From: Pseudomonadota bacterium
GTDB lineage: Bacteria; Desulfobacterota; Anaeroferrophillalia; Anaeroferrophillales; Tharpellaceae
Reading direction: 5' to 3'
NCBI GenBank assembly: GCA_011049115.1
Contig: DSCM01000036.1
Location: forward strand, 1-48,487
Length of the DNA stretch: 48,487 nucleotides
The position numbers and the translations under genes are program-made. Below, in pieces: positions 9,355-17,910 of the stretch (position 1 is its first letter; every line of letters begins with the position of its first letter). The notes beneath the pieces were generated by a model. It saw nothing but the letters and a program-made list of their open reading frames with translations, made no database searches and was not told the DNA's origin.

Positions 9355-9383
9355 TTGACAAAAGCCGACTTTATCCTTATGCA
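9355..9383 (+). promoter_or_regulatory. Predicted sigma-70 promoter of carB
   Basis: A perfect TTGACA (9355-9360) is followed after 17 bases by TATGCA (9378-9383), a weak -10 box. It lies about 50 bases before the carB ATG. The rest of the 370-base gap between the PAS-like fragment and carB shows no gene I can support; no attenuator or PyrR/arginine box was recognised by eye. Confidence 0.4.
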
Positions 9384-9435
9384 GGAAGCTGTTTCGGCGG
9401 TTATCAATCCAATTTCAACGTTTGCGGGAGACATC

Positions 9436-12400
9436 ATGCCTAAAAGAGATGATATCAAGAAAATTCTGATTATCGGCTCCGGCCCGATAATTATCGGTCA
9501 GGCCTGTGAGTTTGACTATTCCGGAACCCAGGCCTGTAAAGCCCTGAAAGGTCTGGGCTATGAGATCGTGCTGGTCAACTCCAATCCGGCGACGATCATG
9601 ACTGATCCGGCGGTTGCCGATGTGACTTATATCGAGCCTTTGAACACGAAAATCTTAAGTGAAATTATTGCCAAGGAACGGCCGGACGCCCTGCTGCCGA
9701 ATCTGGGCGGGCAGACCGGTTTGAATCTGTCTTTTGCGCTGGCCCGTCAAGGGGTCCTGGCAAAGTACGGAGTGCAAGTGATCGGGGTTAATATTGATGC
9801 GATTGAACGGGGTGAGGATCGTCAGGAATTCAAACGGACCATGGCCCGGATCGGGCTCGAAGTGGCCCGCAGCGAGGTTGCCGGTAATCTGAAAGAGGCG
9901 GAAGCGATTGTCGGCGAAATGGGTTTTCCGGTGGTGATTCGTCCGGCCTATACGATGGGAGGCACCGGCGGTGGCTTTGCTTATAACAAGGATGAGTTTC
10001 AGTTGATCGCCGCCCGCGGCCTGGCCGCGAGTCCGGTCAGTCAGATTCTGATCGAGGAGTCGGTTCTGGGTTGGGAAGAACTGGAGCTTGAGGTGGTCCG
10101 CGACGCCAAAGGTCAGAAGATTACGGTTTGTTTTATTGAAAATGTGGACGCCATGGGGGTGCATACCGGAGATTCCTTCTGTACCGCGCCGATGTTGACC
10201 ATCGCGCCGGAGTTACAGGCGCGGCTTCAGGAATACTCCTACCGGATAGTCGATGCGATTGAAGTGATCGGCGGCACCAACGTTCAGTTCACCCACGACC
10301 CGCAAAGCGGCCGCGTGGTCGTGATCGAGATCAATCCCCGAACCTCGCGTTCCTCGGCCCTGGCTTCCAAGGCCACCGGTTTTCCAATCGCCCTGATTTC
10401 GGCCATGCTGGCCTGTGGTCTGACCCTGGATGAGATTCCCTACTGGCGTCTCGGCAGCCTGGAAAAATACAGCCCCTGCGGCGATTATGTCGTGGTTAAA
10501 TTCGCGCGCTGGGCTTTCGAGAAATTCAAGGGGGTGGAAGACCGTCTCGGCACGCAGATGCGGGCTGTCGGCGAGGTCATGAGTATCGGCAAGAATTACA
10601 AGGAAGCCTTGCAGAAGGCGATTCGCTCACTGGAGAACGGGCGTTCCGGCTTGGGTTTCGCCCGTAATTTCAATGCGAAAAGCCTGGATGAATTGCTGGA
10701 AATGTTGCATGAGCCGAGCAGTGAAAGACAGTTTATCCTGTACGAGGCCTTGCGTAAAGGCGCGGATATCGAGACCCTGGCGCAGCGCACCCATATCAAG
10801 GCCTGGTTTCTGGAGCAGATGCGTGAGTTGGTTGAACTTGAGGAAAAATTGCTGGTTTATCGCGGTGTTCTGCCGCCGGATGAGCTTTTGCGGCAGGCCA
10901 AGAAGGATGGTTTCGCCGATAAATACCTGGCTTTGATTCTCCGGTTGCCGGAGACGCTGATTCGGCGGAAACGTCTTGAGCTCGGTGTGGCCGAAGCCTG
11001 GGAACCGGTGCCGGTCAGCGGCGTTGAAAATGCGGCCTACTATTTTTCCACCTACAACGCCGTCGATCAGGTTAAGGTCAGCGACCGGCTGAAGATCATG
11101 ATCCTCGGCGGCGGGCCCAACCGAATCGGTCAGGGCATCGAATTTGACTATTGTTGCGTGCATGCCGCCTTTGCCCTGCGCGACGCTGGCTACGAGACGA
11201 TCATGGTCAACTGTAACCCGGAAACGGTCTCCACCGATTACGACACTTCCGACAGGCTCTATTTTGAGCCGCTGACGGTCGAGGACGTGCTCGCCATCTA
11301 CGCGAAAGAGCGTCCGCAGGGAGTGATCTGTCAGTTCGGCGGGCAGACGCCGTTGAACCTGGCCGCCGAACTCAAAGCGGCCGGAGTCAATGTCCTGGGC
11401 ACCTCTCCGGAAACCATCGATCTGGCCGAGGATCGCGACCAGTTTAACCGGGTCATGAAAAAACTCGGCATTCCTCAACCCGAGGCCGGTATGGCCCAAA
11501 ACCTTGACGAGGCCCTTAAGATTGCCGAAAGAATCGGTTATCCTTTGATTGTCCGTCCTTCATACGTGCTCGGCGGACGTGCCATGGAAGTGGTTCATGA
11601 CCAGGAGATGCTGCGGGAGTATGTTGAAAAAGCCGTCGAGATCAGCCCGGAAAAACCGATTCTGATCGATAAATTTCTGGAAAACGCGATTGAGGTTGAA
11701 GCCGACGCCATCGCCGACGGAGAAAACGCTTTTGTTCCGGCGGTGATGGAGCATATTGAACTGGCCGGAGTGCATTCCGGGGATTCGGCCTGCGTCATTC
11801 CCCCGATCAATATCCCCTTGCGTCATATCGACACGATTGAAGAATATACCCGTAAGATCGCCTTGGAAATGCAGGTTGTCGGTCTCATGAATATTCAGTA
11901 CGCCATCGCCGATGATCGGGTTTATATTCTCGAAGCCAATCCCCGGGCCAGCCGGACGGTGCCGCTGGTCAGCAAGGTCTGTAATATTTCGCTGGCCAGA
12001 ATCGCGACCGAGGTTATCTTGGGGCGTAAACTTGGCGAACTGGATTTAAAACGGCGGCCGATTACCCATTTTGGGGTCAAAGAGGCGGTTTTCCCCTTTA
12101 ATATGTTTCCGGAGGTTGATCCGTTGCTCGGGCCGGAGATGCGTTCCACCGGTGAGGTTCTGGGCCTGGCGGATAACTATGGCCTGGCCTTTTTCAAGGC
12201 TCAGGAAGCCACCGGCCAGGCGCTGCCGCTGCAGGGTTGTCTGCTGCTGACGGTCTCACCCCGGGATCGCCAGGGAGCTCTCGAAGTCGCCTCCCGTTTT
12301 ACCGAGCTCGGTTTTGTTATTAAGGCGACTCGGGGAACGGCCCAGTTTCTCAAGGAGAACGGAATCGAGAGCGAGTTGATTCTCAAGCGTCACGAAGGTC

Positions 12401-12636
12401 GTCCCAATATCGTCGATGCGATAACCAACAACGAGGTTCATCTGGTGGTCAATACGCCGAGCGGTAAGCTGGGTGCGGTTGACGATTCCTATATTCGCAA
12501 AACCGCGATCAAATATAAGGTTCCCTATATCACGACAACCGCTGCCGCCATTGCCGCCGCCAAGGGTATTGCGGCGACCCGGCAGGGACATGGCGAAGTC
12601 AAAAGTCTGCAGCGCTATCACGCGGATCTTGGTTGA
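9436..12636 (+). CDS. carB: Carbamoyl-phosphate synthase large subunit
   Basis: This 1066-residue protein is close to the usual 1070. It has the expected double architecture: two ATP-grasp halves, each opening with a glycine-rich segment (ILIIGSGPIIIGQACEFDYSG near residue 10 and ILGGGPNRIGQGIEFDY near 556). The first half makes carboxyphosphate, the second phosphorylates carbamate, and the C-terminal MGS-like domain (about 935-1066) binds effectors. The product feeds pyrimidine and arginine synthesis. The ATG at 9436 was chosen because of GGGAG five bases upstream and because homologues begin MPKR-DDIKKILIIG. The glutaminase subunit gene carA, often adjacent, is not in this window. Confidence 0.97.
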   Translation: MPKRDDIKKILIIGSGPIIIGQACEFDYSGTQACKALKGLGYEIVLVNSNPATIMTDPAVADVTYIEPLNTKILSEIIAKERPDALLPNLGGQTGLNLSFALARQGVLAKYGVQVIGVNIDAIERGEDRQEFKRTMARIGLEVARSEVAGNLKEAEAIVGEMGFPVVIRPAYTMGGTGGGFAYNKDEFQLIAARGLAASPVSQILIEESVLGWEELELEVVRDAKGQKITVCFIENVDAMGVHTGDSFCTAPMLTIAPELQARLQEYSYRIVDAIEVIGGTNVQFTHDPQSGRVVVIEINPRTSRSSALASKATGFPIALISAMLACGLTLDEIPYWRLGSLEKYSPCGDYVVVKFARWAFEKFKGVEDRLGTQMRAVGEVMSIGKNYKEALQKAIRSLENGRSGLGFARNFNAKSLDELLEMLHEPSSERQFILYEALRKGADIETLAQRTHIKAWFLEQMRELVELEEKLLVYRGVLPPDELLRQAKKDGFADKYLALILRLPETLIRRKRLELGVAEAWEPVPVSGVENAAYYFSTYNAVDQVKVSDRLKIMILGGGPNRIGQGIEFDYCCVHAAFALRDAGYETIMVNCNPETVSTDYDTSDRLYFEPLTVEDVLAIYAKERPQGVICQFGGQTPLNLAAELKAAGVNVLGTSPETIDLAEDRDQFNRVMKKLGIPQPEAGMAQNLDEALKIAERIGYPLIVRPSYVLGGRAMEVVHDQEMLREYVEKAVEISPEKPILIDKFLENAIEVEADAIADGENAFVPAVMEHIELAGVHSGDSACVIPPINIPLRHIDTIEEYTRKIALEMQVVGLMNIQYAIADDRVYILEANPRASRTVPLVSKVCNISLARIATEVILGRKLGELDLKRRPITHFGVKEAVFPFNMFPEVDPLLGPEMRSTGEVLGLADNYGLAFFKAQEATGQALPLQGCLLLTVSPRDRQGALEVASRFTELGFVIKATRGTAQFLKENGIESELILKRHEGRPNIVDAITNNEVHLVVNTPSGKLGAVDDSYIRKTAIKYKVPYITTTAAAIAAAKGIAATRQGHGEVKSLQRYHADLG

Positions 12637-12703
12637 GCTGGAGAATGGCTTCGGCAAGGCCGGCGAAAGTGGTCGCCCTAAGGTGAAGGCTCAAACAACA
12701 CAA

Positions 12704-12744
12704 GCCCCGGGGGTCGTAAGATCTTTTCGGGGTGGGTCTTTTTT
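12704..12744 (+). terminator. Possible intrinsic terminator after carB
   Basis: GCCCCG (12704-12709) can pair with CGGGGT (12728-12733), and a run of six T follows at 12739-12744. The loop is long and five bases separate stem and T-run, so it is only a weak candidate. The remaining bases up to the convergent gene at 12858 show nothing else. Confidence 0.35.
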
Positions 12745-12857
12745 GTGGTGGGGGGGCTGATGAAATGCGTAGCGCTGTGTGAGTCGCGGGAGACCTTAAG
12801 GTGCGGGCTCTGGGGACCTAAGGGCCGTGTCGATGTCGCGGGGCTTTCGACTCCGGA

Positions 12858-14150
12858 TTAGAAATTGCGGCGCAGGCCCAGGTAAATATTGCGGTTTTCT
12901 TCAAACTGGCCGAAGAAACTGTGCTCGGTGCGACCGTAAAACAGGTTGGCGCCGCCGATCAGCAGCCAGTCGTCGTTCAGTTTATAGCTGATCTGGGGCC
13001 GTAAATGAGCATCGTTGTCGCTGGGCGAATAGTAAATAAAGAGAGAGAACTTGAGATTCTGTTGCAGCATGAGCTTGGTCAGACGCAGGGTCAGAAGATG
13101 GCGCCACTCATCCCTGGCCTTAGCGCCGCGCGGCAGGCTGGCGCGGTAGTTTTCATAATCGTCCATGTATTCAAGATAGTATTGCAGGCCGCCGGTAAAG
13201 TCGGTCGCCAGCTCCTGTTCATAGCCCGCGAGAAAGCGCCACTCGCGGTTGCGGACCAGGGGGTCAGCACCGCTTTGGTCCTCGCGGGAGTCATAATAAC
13301 CGGCTTCACAATGAGCCAACCCCTGGCCCAGGTTGCCGCGCAGACTCAGACCGAAAACCCGCAGTCGGGGAAAGTACAGGCGGCCGTCGGGTTTCATGCC
13401 CTCCGGAGTTTTCCAGTAACCGTCGTAAAAGTAGACGGCGGCTTCGAGGCCGCTGAAATTACGATAGGCCCGCAAGGCGATTTCATCTTCGTTAAACCAG
13501 CGCTGGCGTTCATCGTCGACCAGCTTTGCTGCGCGACCGGCAATTTGTCCCAGCCGTGGAGACCAGTAGGAAAGGCGGTCGCCGTCGATATAACGTGAAG
13601 GGTTGAAACGGGGCATGTAGATGAGGTCGAGGTTCAGAGTTTTCAGGAAAATTCCCAGGCGGACGGCGTCGGCCGGAGCCTTGAGGTATTCATCATCGCG
13701 GCCGATGAAAAAGGCTTCCCAGTCTTTGGGAAAAAGATCGTTGATGAAGAGCAGGTCGCCGGTGCCCCAGGTCATGATCTGCCGTCCGATTTTAAGATCG
13801 GCGAACGGCAGGGGGCTGACCAGGAAAAAAGCCTCCCGCAGCCGGCCGCCGACAAAATCATCGACCGCGTCGCCGAACAGTTCGCCTTTGATCTTAAAGA
13901 GAAAGCTTTCCAGATCACCGTTGATTTCAAGCTGCAGGCGGCTTTCCGCGAGTGAGGTCGACTGTTCGTTCGCCGCCTCGACCAGCCTCCGGCCGCCCCG
14001 CAGGTCGATAAAACCCCGATAATCAATCCCGGCCCTCTCCAGACGCTCATTGATGACGGGGAAAAAAGCGGGTTCCAGGGCGCCGGCCGTCATACTCCAG
14101 AGCAGGAACAGGGTTCCGGCGCAGAACGCGGAAAATTTTCTCTGTTTCAT
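12858..14150 (-). CDS. Outer-membrane beta-barrel protein (DUF1302-like)
   Basis: This 430-residue protein has a signal peptide (residues 1-24, cleavage after AGA). Alternating hydrophobic strands follow, with many aromatic residues, and the protein ends in Phe (LGLRRNF), as outer-membrane barrels do. The region GRQIMTWGTGDLLFINDLF resembles DUF1302 and related porin-like families. It is the last gene of a three-gene operon with an RND exporter and a LolA-like protein, 61 bases after the latter. I infer that it is the outer-membrane part of an envelope lipid or hydrophobic-compound transport system; the substrate is unknown. Confidence 0.75.
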   Translation of the reverse strand: MKQRKFSAFCAGTLFLLWSMTAGALEPAFFPVINERLERAGIDYRGFIDLRGGRRLVEAANEQSTSLAESRLQLEINGDLESFLFKIKGELFGDAVDDFVGGRLREAFFLVSPLPFADLKIGRQIMTWGTGDLLFINDLFPKDWEAFFIGRDDEYLKAPADAVRLGIFLKTLNLDLIYMPRFNPSRYIDGDRLSYWSPRLGQIAGRAAKLVDDERQRWFNEDEIALRAYRNFSGLEAAVYFYDGYWKTPEGMKPDGRLYFPRLRVFGLSLRGNLGQGLAHCEAGYYDSREDQSGADPLVRNREWRFLAGYEQELATDFTGGLQYYLEYMDDYENYRASLPRGAKARDEWRHLLTLRLTKLMLQQNLKFSLFIYYSPSDNDAHLRPQISYKLNDDWLLIGGANLFYGRTEHSFFGQFEENRNIYLGLRRNF

Positions 14151-14211
14151 GCCTTTTCCTGTGCCTCTGAGGGCTCGGCTTCGGCTCGGTGCCTGGCCGA
14201 CTGCTGGCGGC

Positions 14212-15024
14212 TTATTTCCTGATCTCTCGGGGAGGCCGGCGGAGATAACGTTCGCTGAAAAGATCCTCTTTCAGGTCGATATCGTAGCTTATGTTACTAA
14301 AACGACTGATGGTCACGCTGCCGGTCGCAAGATTTTCGACCCGGGATTCAACCACGGTTGGATGTCCGCCGATGGTTTCAAGCTTGAGGGCTTCGACCCG
14401 GCGGTAGAGACGCTTCTCATGGTCCTGGTATTCGGCTTTTAACGGCATCATAGTTTGTTTGTCAATCCAGACTTTGTAGGAACTGAACTCAACCGCGGCC
14501 GGATCCCGCGGCCGACTTTCGATGACGTAATATTTTTCTGTGGTTTCCAGCAGGCGATGTTCGTCTTCGTCGGGACTGCGGCCCGAGACATCTTCGTAAA
14601 AGAAATCCGAACCCACGAAGCTGGTCCGTTTGTCGGCGGCGGCGATGCGACGGACCAGATCCAGGGCCGGCAGATAAAGCCAGCGGTCATCATCGCGGTC
14701 GATAAACTTGTGAACCATGAAGACCATGCCTTTAACGTCGCTGGGCTGTTTGAAATAAACATAGAATTTTTGTCGACCGCCGTCTTCCTGGTCAAATCTT
14801 AACATTGTAAATTCGCGCTCGCGGACGCGTTGCTGGGTATCGGCGATCGTCATTTTTACGGAAGCCCGGCCGTCGCGACCGGCATAGTAGGCGGCCAGGT
14901 TGGCCCGTGCAATGATGGTGTCGACCTCTGTAAGATCGTCACCGCCCGGAGTCTGCGCCTGCGCGCCGGGTCCGCTTTGCAGCAGAAAGATAGTCAGTAG
15001 GGCCATAAAGAATGCTTTACGCAT
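14212..15024 (-). CDS. LolA-like outer membrane lipoprotein-sorting protein
   Basis: This 270-residue protein has a signal peptide (about 1-23, ending AQA). The fold segments match the PF17131 group of LolA-like proteins: YVYFKQPSDVKGMVFMVHK, DDRWLYLPALDLVRRI and FVGSDFFYEDVSGR. This group usually lies beside MMPL/RND exporters and is thought to carry a lipid or lipid-like cargo across the periplasm. It starts 11 bases after the exporter stop, so it is surely in the same transcript. It is not classical LolA, which is smaller and has no RND partner. Confidence 0.85.
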   Translation of the reverse strand: MRKAFFMALLTIFLLQSGPGAQAQTPGGDDLTEVDTIIARANLAAYYAGRDGRASVKMTIADTQQRVREREFTMLRFDQEDGGRQKFYVYFKQPSDVKGMVFMVHKFIDRDDDRWLYLPALDLVRRIAAADKRTSFVGSDFFYEDVSGRSPDEDEHRLLETTEKYYVIESRPRDPAAVEFSSYKVWIDKQTMMPLKAEYQDHEKRLYRRVEALKLETIGGHPTVVESRVENLATGSVTISRFSNISYDIDLKEDLFSERYLRRPPREIRK

Positions 15025-15035
15025 GCGGAGTCTCC

Positions 15036-17657
15036 TTATTTGAGGTTGCGAAACAGAAACTTCTGTCCCAGGGTGAGCAGGGCCGGTAAGATCATGATGG
15101 TCGCCAGACCCGAAATCAGCATGATCGCAGCCAGGAAAAAACCCACGGTTTTATAGGGTAACAACGGCGCCAGCAGCAGTGGGGTGAAACCCACGGCGAT
15201 CACGATGATATTGCGGAAGATGGCCCGGGCCGGCTCCTCGAACATGATGTGCGCGGCTTTCGTCCAACTGCCGCACTGGCGGAAAGTCATGCGGGAACGC
15301 TCCAGAAAGTGAATCGCGAAATCGACTGCCAGACCCAGGGTGAGCGATGACAGTACGGCCACCGGCATGTCGTAATCCTTGCCGACCAGACCGATCAGGC
15401 CGTAAATGAAGGCGATGGTCACCGACAGCGGAATCATTGCGATCAGGCCCCAGATCGGAGAACGGAAGAGGATTGCCATCATGATCAGGACGATGACAAA
15501 ACTGCCCAACAGTGACTTGAACATGCCGGCCACCATCTTATCCTGCCAGACCACATTGATATAGGTCAGCCCGGCCCAGCGAAAGTCGAGCGGCAGAGGG
15601 GGCGGATTGTCTTTGATGAAACGTTTGACTACGCTGATCACAGCTTCCATGTCCTGGTTGTCCCCGGAATGGAGCTGAATCCAGAGATTAGCGCGCCGGT
15701 AGTCGGGGGTCACCAGATGCCAGAGGTCTTCGGGTTTATGACTGTTCTGAAAGGAAATCAGACACTGAGCGACTGCGGCCCGGCTGTCGGGCAGGCGAAA
15801 ATCATCGGGCTTGCCCGAGAGGAGTTCCTGATGGACCTTCTTGACGACGTCGGCCACCGAGTTGCTTTTGCCGACCAGCGGATGTTTTTTCAATTCCGCC
15901 TGGAGTTTTTCGAGATAGTCCAGGACCTCTGGGTCCTTGAAGATTTCTTGTTCCTGCGCCTGCTGCTCAAGCTGTTCAATCACCGGATTCCAGGCTTCAT
16001 AAAGCTCATTGTCGGAGACCTCTTCCTGGACCTGGCGCAATTCCTGGATTAAAAGCGAGAGCCGGTCCGGTTTGCTGCCGGCCGGCAGCGTCGCCAGGCT
16101 TGTCAGGGCCTGGCGGGAAGCCTCGCCGATCTCTTCGGCAAAGGGCCGCCCGCTTAAAACGGTATTGATTCGCTCGCTGATGTCTTGAACAAATTCCGGG
16201 CCCGAGAGGGCGGCGGCGTTTTCCAGCGGGTCAACGATCAGGTAGGCTTCGTAGGTGCCGCCGAAATGGTGGTTGAGAACCTGATCCGCCACCCGAATGG
16301 GATGACTTTTGGTAAACCATTTGACCGGGTTGTCATTGATCTTGATGCGACTGATGCCGTAGGCGGCAACCCCGACCAGAACAAGGCAGGCGCAGACGAT
16401 GAATTTGGCCCGGACCAGGGTGAAACGGCTCATCCAACCTAGAAAATGATGGGTCAGGCTGGCCTGAGTGGTCCTGGTCGACTGGCCGAAGCCGGCCAAA
16501 CTTTCTTCTTTGAGCAGCATGACATAGGCCGGGATGAACAGCATGGTCAGAAGCCAGGCCAGAAGAATGCCGAAGCCGACGAAGAGGCCGAAAACCCGCA
16601 CCGGTGGAATCGGGGTCATGGTCAGGGAGAGGAAGCCGGCGGCGGAAGTCAGTGAGGTGTAAAGCATGGGTGCGAAAAGTTTGTCGATGACCGCACGAAT
16701 AGTTTTTTCGCGGTTTCTGTTTTTCTGATAAAGATCAAAAAACTCCGAGAGAATATGCACGCTGTCAACCACGGCGATCGGCATCAGAAAAATAGGAATC
16801 ATCGAACTCATGATATGCAGGGTATTGCCGCTGCCGATCAAAAGCCCCATCGTGCAGAGGACGGAAACCATGGCGATGATCATCGGGGCGACAATCAGAT
16901 TCAGGCGGCGGAAGAAAAACAACATCAGAAGGAAGATCAGCAGCATGGCGAGCGGAGCTGAAATCGCCATCTGGATGAACATCTCGACGCCGAAGGTATC
17001 CTCGGCCACCGGCAGACCGGTGATGTGGTAGGCTTCGGGGCCGCTGAAGTCGGCAATTTTTTTCTCCAGCTCCTTTTTAACGCGATACGCCAGGTCCTTG
17101 CTGCTGATCGGAATATAAAGCGCCATGGCGCGGCCGTCTTCCGAGACCAGGGTGCCGTTCAGCAGCGGGTTGGCCTGGGCTAGACGGCGAATTTCGTGGG
17201 CTTCCTGCGGATTCTGGGGGGGCTCCCGCATGAGCCAGGAGAAACGGACTTCACCGGGACCGCCCTGGGCGATGCTGTCGACATTGTCCGGAGTAATCAG
17301 GTTGCGCTTGATCACCCCGATTTGTTTTTCCGGGTTTTCCGGATCGGCCCAGGTCAGGGTGCGGGCGAAGTCGCTTAGCTGGGCTACCCGTTTCAGGGTC
17401 TGGGGATTGAAAACTCCGTCCGGATCGCTTTCGTTGACAATCCCGAGAACGACTACGTCATGCAGGTCGAATTCCTGTTTTATCTGATTATGGAAGATCC
17501 TGACCCTTTCATGCTCGCTGAGCATATTTTCCGGGTCGGTATCGATTTTAACCAGGCCGATCAGCGAACTTAACAGCAAGGTCACCACCAGTATGGTGAT
17601 GGTAATGGTTTTCGGTTTTCTGACGGCAAGATTGATCAGGAAAGGGGCAAGGCGCAT
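15036..17657 (-). CDS. RND/MMPL-family exporter
   Basis: This 873-residue transporter has the duplicated RND layout: one membrane helix near 17-37, a large periplasmic loop, five helices around 225-385, then the same pattern again with the last five helices at about 710-870. The second periplasmic loop (about 480-690) holds a glutamine/glutamate-rich coiled region. Motifs such as MPIAVVDSVHILSEF and LTLGLAVDFAIHFLERSR are proton-relay helices of the MMPL/HpnN-type subgroup. With the LolA-like and barrel proteins it should move a hydrophobic compound from the inner membrane outward (inference). A palindrome just before its start suggests repressor control. Confidence 0.88.
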   Translation of the reverse strand: MRLAPFLINLAVRKPKTITITILVVTLLLSSLIGLVKIDTDPENMLSEHERVRIFHNQIKQEFDLHDVVVLGIVNESDPDGVFNPQTLKRVAQLSDFARTLTWADPENPEKQIGVIKRNLITPDNVDSIAQGGPGEVRFSWLMREPPQNPQEAHEIRRLAQANPLLNGTLVSEDGRAMALYIPISSKDLAYRVKKELEKKIADFSGPEAYHITGLPVAEDTFGVEMFIQMAISAPLAMLLIFLLMLFFFRRLNLIVAPMIIAMVSVLCTMGLLIGSGNTLHIMSSMIPIFLMPIAVVDSVHILSEFFDLYQKNRNREKTIRAVIDKLFAPMLYTSLTSAAGFLSLTMTPIPPVRVFGLFVGFGILLAWLLTMLFIPAYVMLLKEESLAGFGQSTRTTQASLTHHFLGWMSRFTLVRAKFIVCACLVLVGVAAYGISRIKINDNPVKWFTKSHPIRVADQVLNHHFGGTYEAYLIVDPLENAAALSGPEFVQDISERINTVLSGRPFAEEIGEASRQALTSLATLPAGSKPDRLSLLIQELRQVQEEVSDNELYEAWNPVIEQLEQQAQEQEIFKDPEVLDYLEKLQAELKKHPLVGKSNSVADVVKKVHQELLSGKPDDFRLPDSRAAVAQCLISFQNSHKPEDLWHLVTPDYRRANLWIQLHSGDNQDMEAVISVVKRFIKDNPPPLPLDFRWAGLTYINVVWQDKMVAGMFKSLLGSFVIVLIMMAILFRSPIWGLIAMIPLSVTIAFIYGLIGLVGKDYDMPVAVLSSLTLGLAVDFAIHFLERSRMTFRQCGSWTKAAHIMFEEPARAIFRNIIVIAVGFTPLLLAPLLPYKTVGFFLAAIMLISGLATIMILPALLTLGQKFLFRNLK

Positions 17658-17683
17658 GTTCCCTCGCGATTCACTAGAGTTGA

Positions 17684-17701
17684 TATTGATATATATCGAT
17701 A
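17684..17701. promoter_or_regulatory. Palindromic operator upstream of the RND operon
   Basis: The 18-base element TATTGATATATATCGATA matches its own reverse complement at 16 of 18 positions. It lies 27-44 bases before the exporter ATG and just downstream of the predicted promoter, a typical place for repressor binding. No regulator gene is adjacent, so the protein that binds is unknown. Confidence 0.5.
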
Positions 17702-17716
17702 ATTAAAAGTTCAGCC

Positions 17717-17745
17717 TAATTAATAAAAACCCGTAAGTTTGTCAA
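17717..17745 (-). promoter_or_regulatory. Predicted sigma-70 promoter of the RND operon
   Basis: On the minus strand TTGACA (17740-17745) is followed after 17 bases by TAATTA (17717-17722), a perfect -35 with a poor -10. It is about 60 bases upstream of the exporter start. The rest of the 253-base gap (17658-17910) holds the palindrome and no gene. Confidence 0.4.
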
Positions 17746-17910
17746 GTTTTTTCGAGCGGTTTGTTTTGGGCAATTATTCAGCTACCTTGTAATCTCGCGG
17801 GCGCACCGGTGGGGTTTATACTATGATTCGCGAGCTGTCGTCGTTTTTTCTTTGTTTACGGTCGCAGTCAGTTTCGTCAGGTTTTTCCGGCTGGCGGTGT
17901 TTGGCAAAGC

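Noticed and set aside
9137-9361. A 74-codon minus-strand frame upstream of carB
   Set aside because: No family features, and it overlaps the likely carB promoter and leader.
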